From NCBI RefSeq assembly GCF_050947335.1, contig NC_134989.1, forward strand, positions 6,689,501 to 6,753,500: 64,000 nt of DNA, in the 5' to 3' direction. Under the pieces are notes generated by a model that searched no databases, had not been told where the DNA came from, and worked only from the letters and a program-made list of their open reading frames with translations. Below, piece by piece: positions 59,561-64,000 of the stretch. Position numbers and translations under genes: made by a program. Position 1 is the stretch's first letter, and every line of letters starts with the position of its first letter. The stretch is from Megachile rotundata. Its lineage: Eukaryota > Arthropoda > Insecta > Hymenoptera > Megachilidae.

Positions 59561-60533
59561 TTTAAATTGCAAAATACAATTACAAAAACATATTATATTA
59601 AAATTCCATACAATTATTAAACCAATGTATACCTAAACCCATTTCCAACGATACATCAACTATCAACATAATTGACAGAAGCTCAATAATTTTCGTAATT
59701 TAAAAGAACAACTCCAAGATCCGTCATCCTGACGGGTTCCGTAAATCCATCGTTAATAAAATTTCACTGGTTGCTAGCACAGGTGGCCCGTCGTCGTATG
59801 TTTAGGAATTTCCAGCCTATTAAGACATCGTCGTCAGCCAGTTTCACAGACATGCTAAACAACTTGGATGTTTCATTTAAATAGATCTTCGATTAATCAG
59901 CGGAGAAACAAGGGAAAGGGTCCAAAGAAACATAGGATCGATGGTTTTACCGCGTTGACGACATTATATACATCTTCTGTCCATTCGAGAGCGAGCAGAT
60001 GTCTGGCATCAAAGCTTGTCCTGGACAATTCAATAAAGCATTTCTTCGGATCGGTGCCGTGTTCTGGCGAGCTCTCAAGCTGGTTCGCGTCTTGTCTAGC
60101 TCGAGTGCGGCTATGTTCCAGTGAGAAGATCATCGATCATCATTAGTTGTTGCTCTACGAGCTCCGCGTAGCAGCTTTAGTACCACCATGTCAACTTTGA
60201 AATTATTTAAGCGGCTGTCGCATCGAAAATCGAGCCGTGTTCTTTCTTTCTTCGTTTTCTCATAATTACCCGGGCCCTATAGCCACAATAATTTATCAAC
60301 TAACAATATTAGCGAATTTATAAGTAACGGCTTGTCGTGCCTTCCGTTGCACGAACTGTTTTTACGTCTAGGAGAATTACAAGTTAAATCATTAACGTTG
60401 GAAGGAAATACAATAGACTCTTGATTAAATCTGCTTGGAACTGTATAGTGAGTGACATACGTTTTCAAATTTATGATTGATATTTGTTAACTTGTGCACG
60501 AAATATTTGGTTAATATCGACAGCGTGTAACAG
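59561..60533. other. AT-rich gap then CpG-bearing island 59720-60270
   Basis: A 92-codon plus frame (59868-60146) and a 78-codon minus frame (59897-60133) overlap. Unrecognised. Confidence 0.4.
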
Positions 60534-60715
60534 AATTTTGTATTAGGATAATACCAATGTAATTTTGTATTTGGCTAATACAGTATAATTTTGTATTTGA
60601 TTAATGCCAACATAATTCTGCATTGGATTAATACAATCTAAACAATGAACAGTGTATTAAGTTAACACAACCTAAACAACAAATGGTATATTGAGTTAAT
60701 ACAGCATAATTGCTG
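60534..60715. repeat. Tandem repeat with unit changing from about 27 to 34 bp
   Basis: aattttgtat-led units start near 60534, 60561, 60587 and 60614 (about 27 bp). Two following units gain a taaacaa segment and become about 34 bp. Each contains a ttaatac core. Confidence 0.7.
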
Positions 60716-61948
60716 TACTTATATTTGTATTATAAAATGAATATGTTTGTTAAAAATAATTATCTGTCAGCATGTCGATCATCTATAATTATCGTCGATT
60801 TACTATAATTATAACACCTGTTCTTGGAAGACATAACATAATAGTAAACGTATGAATAGTTCATTAGGTTCATTTATCATCTTCAACAATGACATTTGTT
60901 TGTAACCACATATGAAGAATATTAATTTTATTAATGTCAGTAACTTAAATTTTGTCATAAGCTGAACTAATAAAATATTGTTTACACCTATGTCAGTTCA
61001 TAACTACTACTAATGATACAAATTATTTAAGAACAAATGTATTGATACTAAAAATACCTCAGCAACAATATCAAATAATACAAAAAAAAAACGCTCCTTA
61101 TTCATAAGGAAACTATCATTCTCCCAGTATTATAACATTTTTTCAAGCGAATTTATATGACCTATAAAATCGTATTAATTGCACAACGGACGCACACGAA
61201 AGGCACGAACATAACAATAATAATTTAGCTTGTCACTTGTAAAATTATGAAGGCAGCGCAATAAAAGTCTGCAAATTACACCGTATACCATGTAATTAAT
61301 ATCACTAATATCAATAATTAGTGAATTATAGTGCAAGAGAATCTCGAGCAGCGTCACGAAGTGCGAGCACACGATACCAAATATAGACGGCAAGAATCAT
61401 AAATGCTATATATTAAATTGAATGGTTCCAGTTAGCATGAAATATCTTCTTTCTATTTAGTTTTACATTAAAGACGTTTGTACTATCCAAGCTTCATGGT
61501 TAGTTCCGTTCAATCGGCTGCATTTAGTATTAGCCTTGTTCTGCCGTTCCGCCTTCTTCCGTCATAAACTGACTTTGCGTTGTACTGCCATAAATTTCTC
61601 CTTAACGAGGAGTTCGATCGTGACGGAGACGTTTAACGAAGCAACAGCGATCCAATAGTTCGCTCGAAACTATACGACTATTCAATGAATAACAATCTGT
61701 CTTACTTACAATTAAGTCAGCTATCATTCAAATTTGTTTGTGGTTTTTCCACGGTAAATCACTGATGAGGTGAAAATTTACTCTCATTGATAAAATTATA
61801 TTGTATAAATTTTAATTGGGGGATGAAGTTATTTCGTGTCAAATTGATCATATTTTGCTAAAGTGTAAACAATGTATATTACTTTGTCAAAGTAATGGAT
61901 GGCTGGCATGTTTGGGATGATACATAAATGACACAGATGCCAAATCAC
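60716..61948. other. AT-rich sequence with a modest island 61480-61680
   Basis: Contains the 9-bp-arm palindrome at 61878. Nothing else recognised. Confidence 0.4.
61878..61896. other. Perfect palindrome, 9-bp arms, 1-nt spacer
   Basis: ATTACTTTG, T, CAAAGTAAT. It lies 50 bp left of the composite structure at 61949. Confidence 0.8.
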
Positions 61949-62581
61949 GAGTTGGCGCGTGATCAATCCAAAGTAAACGAAGCTTTATTCCCACTGTGAA
62001 TGCTTCCAGTTACAATTGGGCAAGTAAGAATAATAATGACAATAACAACTGCTGAACGCAAGTAGCACTATCTCCATCAGTTGAGACACGTTTGACGACT
62101 GTCATTGCTTTAGGCTAATTAGTGAGCGGCTGCTCCAGCCAATAGTACGGCCGAGTGTGAGTCCAGGCGACCATTTTTCTATTCTGACCAATTGGACTTA
62201 TAGCTATTTGGGAACATAGTGGTTTGGGGATGTAGCGATTTGGAGACGTAGCCATTTGGAGATGTAGGAATTTGGGGATACAGGGATTTGGAAATGTAGG
62301 TATTCAGAATTATAGGAATTGGAGAAAATAGAAATTTGGAAATGGAGAGATTTAGGAATGTTGGGATTTGCAAATGTAGAAATTTGGAAATGTAGGAATT
62401 TAGGGATGTACCGATTTGAGGATGTAGGAATTTGGGGATATAGCGACTTGCGGTCGAAGCAATTTGGGTGTGCAAGAATTTGGGAATATAGGGATTTGGG
62501 AACGAAGGGATTTTTCTATTCTGTCCAGTTGGAGCCATAACTACTCTTAACACCTTGATCAGCCTCTTCACGCGCCAACTC
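61949..62581. mobile_element. Composite structure with inverted ends enclosing the 16-bp satellite
   Basis: GAGTTGGCGCGTGATCA at 61949-61965 is matched in inverted orientation by CACGCGCCAACTC at 62569-62581 and TGATCA at 62556-62561, separated by a 7-bp insertion (gcctctt). Inside lies a direct repeat, tttttctattctgaccaatt (from 62174) and tttttctattctgtccagtt (from 62511), on either side of the satellite. The inverted ends suggest a 633-bp non-autonomous element with an internal expanded repeat. No target-site duplication is evident, so the mobile status is only a hypothesis. Confidence 0.35.
62204..62511. repeat. 16-bp satellite, about 19 units, octamer-derived
   Basis: Successive 16-bp units fit GRATTTGG followed by RRATGTAG with almost no insertions or deletions over about 300 bp, although individual units differ at several positions. 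The unit is two linked octamers. Because 16 is not a multiple of three, every frame of a strand passes through the same words, and lack of stops makes the 151-codon minus-strand frame (62179-62634) an artefact. The array is bracketed by a 31-bp imperfect direct repeat. Confidence 0.9.
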
Positions 62582-63386
62582 ATAAGTAGACATGGATATG
62601 TATATTTCATAACTATTACAGTTTCTAGTTTCATATTGTTTTCAAGTGAACATCACAAAAACTGTATAATTTACGTACTGTTAGATTACAATTAGCCATA
62701 AATTATAACTTTGCTTGAGACAATATAGATTTAATATATGAAGGTAAAGGATATTTAATAAATGTTTCCTAATTATAGCCTGGCTGAACATACTATTCTC
62801 CTCCTAATCAAACTTGAACGAATTAGCCTTTTCATTTTTCCAATAAAATGAGTAAGATATAATTACCGAAGAATTTCATCATTTTCTAACCTTGTTAAAA
62901 TCATCCTGAAAGATCCTTAAACCATACGTAACTTTAAAACCTTAGATAGAAGAATAAACCAAATTATGAATTATGTATGTATGCTGATTATAGGTTGTAC
63001 GCATGGTACTGTCTAATTAATAACAAAAATACGTGTCAATACATAAGTTAGAAAAGAAGGGACATATGTGTAAGACAGTATATTAGAACAGCTGAGATCC
63101 ATACAAGTTGGCAGGTATGCCAAGCGAAGAACGTAAGAACGTCACGATCTATCGATCAACCGACAATCGAGAGAAGCTGCGTGCGTAAATCTTCTACTCG
63201 ATCAGTACCTGGGAACAAGATTGTCCCGACTAGGGAATACCATTTCCTATATCCATAGATCTCATATTCTACTCGTTATCGGGACAACAGATTTTCGCCA
63301 TCAGGATTATTCTGATTGGCAGAAAACAGAGAAAAAATCTGATATAACTGATGGAATATTCATGAGAACTATTGAGATGTCTAATA
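62582..63386. other. AT-rich sequence with a small island 63110-63250
   Basis: TTGGCAG|GTATGC near 63114 (plus) and TTCCCAG|GTACTG near 63207 (minus) are donor-like but unpaired. Confidence 0.4.
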
Positions 63387-63782
63387 CCACTTTTACTTGT
63401 AGATAATATTTGCTCAATTCAGGTGTCAACACTTTCTTCTTTAACAAATGTATATATGAGCTTGAAAGATGACCTTACATCTTAGGGTAGCCATTTTTAT
63501 TTGTAGATATTTGTTCAATTCAGGTTTCACTTTCTTTAACAAATGTACATATTTTTAAAAACGCCATTTTAACACCCTGTAACTCACAACTGCATGGCCC
63601 AAACAAAAAACAGCAAAAGAATTTTTTTAATGCGAACTGACACCTTGACAACGAGCATAAATCTGGAATTGTTTGATCGATAATTTACGAAATATCGATC
63701 ACTGCAGCCAGCTACCGAAAAAATAATGGATTTCTTTGTCTCCAACCTATAACCATAAATAATGACCTTACATCTTAGGGTG
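63387..63782. repeat. Interspersed direct repeats at the right edge
   Basis: A segment of about 70 bp (ttgtagata, caattcagg, tttaacaaatgta landmarks) at 63387-63456 recurs at 63490-63556. In addition, ATGACCTTACATCTTAGGGT occurs identically at 63469 and 63762. The two repeats interleave, suggesting an old multi-step duplication. Confidence 0.75.
63675..63700. other. Inverted repeat, 8-bp arms
   Basis: GATCGATA and TATCGATC separated by 10 bp. It could be a paired binding site; there is no other support. Confidence 0.7.
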
Positions 63783-64000
63783 TCTTATTACAAAATCAAA
63801 ACAGTACTTAATATACAGTTCATATCCATACTTAAATATAAAGATGGAGTTTTCAATCTTGGGATAGTTAGAAGTGGAAGGTGAAGAGACAATATTTTGG
63901 AAATATGTTACGACTGCCGCAACAGTAAGAACGTGGTTTAAACTCGGAAAAGGTATACCAGGAATAAGTAGATACATTATGAGTTATTTTTTTCAAATAT
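63783..64000. other. AT-rich right edge
   Basis: A minus-strand 69-codon frame (63768-63977) is unrecognised. The window ends in AT-rich sequence. Confidence 0.45.

Noticed and set aside
62179..62634. 151-codon minus-strand frame with apparent 16-residue repeats
   Set aside because: It is the translation of the 16-bp satellite. All phases of the repeat lack stops, so the frame needs no coding explanation.
1..64000. CRISPR arrays, rRNA, prophage or bacterial operons
   Set aside because: No repeat-spacer pattern, no long co-directional coding frames and no ribosome-binding context; the composition and splice signals fit an insect nuclear genome.

Overview
The window looks like non-coding DNA from an A+T-rich insect nuclear genome. 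A bee or other aculeate hymenopteran is my best guess. I infer this from the overall composition, from many diverged short-period tandem repeats, from CpG-bearing islands of more balanced composition in an AT-rich background, and from two short TTAA-flanked inverted-repeat elements. No database search was possible, so the organism is not proven. I found no bacterial operon structure, rRNA, tRNA, CRISPR array or recognisable transposase, reverse transcriptase or other named protein.

No complete protein-coding gene can be supported. Almost all long open frames lie in GC-richer islands where several frames on both strands are open together, or are by-products of tandem repeats. By a rough estimate, a handful of frames over 100 codons is expected by chance in 64 kb of this composition. 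The best evidence for a gene is one small exon on the + strand at 56382-56432. It has 51 nt, a strong polypyrimidine tract and CAG acceptor, an AAG|GTGAGT donor, and is open only in phase 0 (17 residues). This suggests the window, or its right half, lies in very long introns of a + strand gene. Weaker exon candidates are on the - strand at 40347-40397, 11265-11303 and 3615-4000. Low-confidence small frames are at 31508-31639, 38389-38739 and 42351-42527.

Layout: 1-5.0 kb is AT-rich sequence with two islands. 5-8 kb alternates octamer satellites with islands and carries the first TTAA element (7827-8072). 8.3-13.3 kb holds islands, a perfect DR1 nuclear-receptor site, three NRF1/EWG-like palindromes inside and beside a 211-bp duplication, and a 15-bp satellite. 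13.3-25 kb holds islands, two large octamer arrays (15960-16710, 19370-19990), the second TTAA element (20206-20441), a 24-bp satellite and a 95-bp duplication. 25-41 kb is richest in CpG islands, with a 107-bp minisatellite (35880-36404) followed at once by a GC-rich, first-exon-like region and, further on, a TATA-plus-donor candidate. 41-56 kb has more islands plus 46-, 49- and 7-bp satellites. 56-64 kb holds the exon, two long octamer arrays in opposite orientations, and a composite 633-bp structure with a 16-bp satellite.

The most striking pattern is one dispersed family of degenerate satellites built on an 8-bp beat (AAATTCCY and its complement). It has higher-order forms of 16, 24(?) and 32 bp, occurs at about fifteen places in both orientations, and keeps its register in spite of heavy point divergence.
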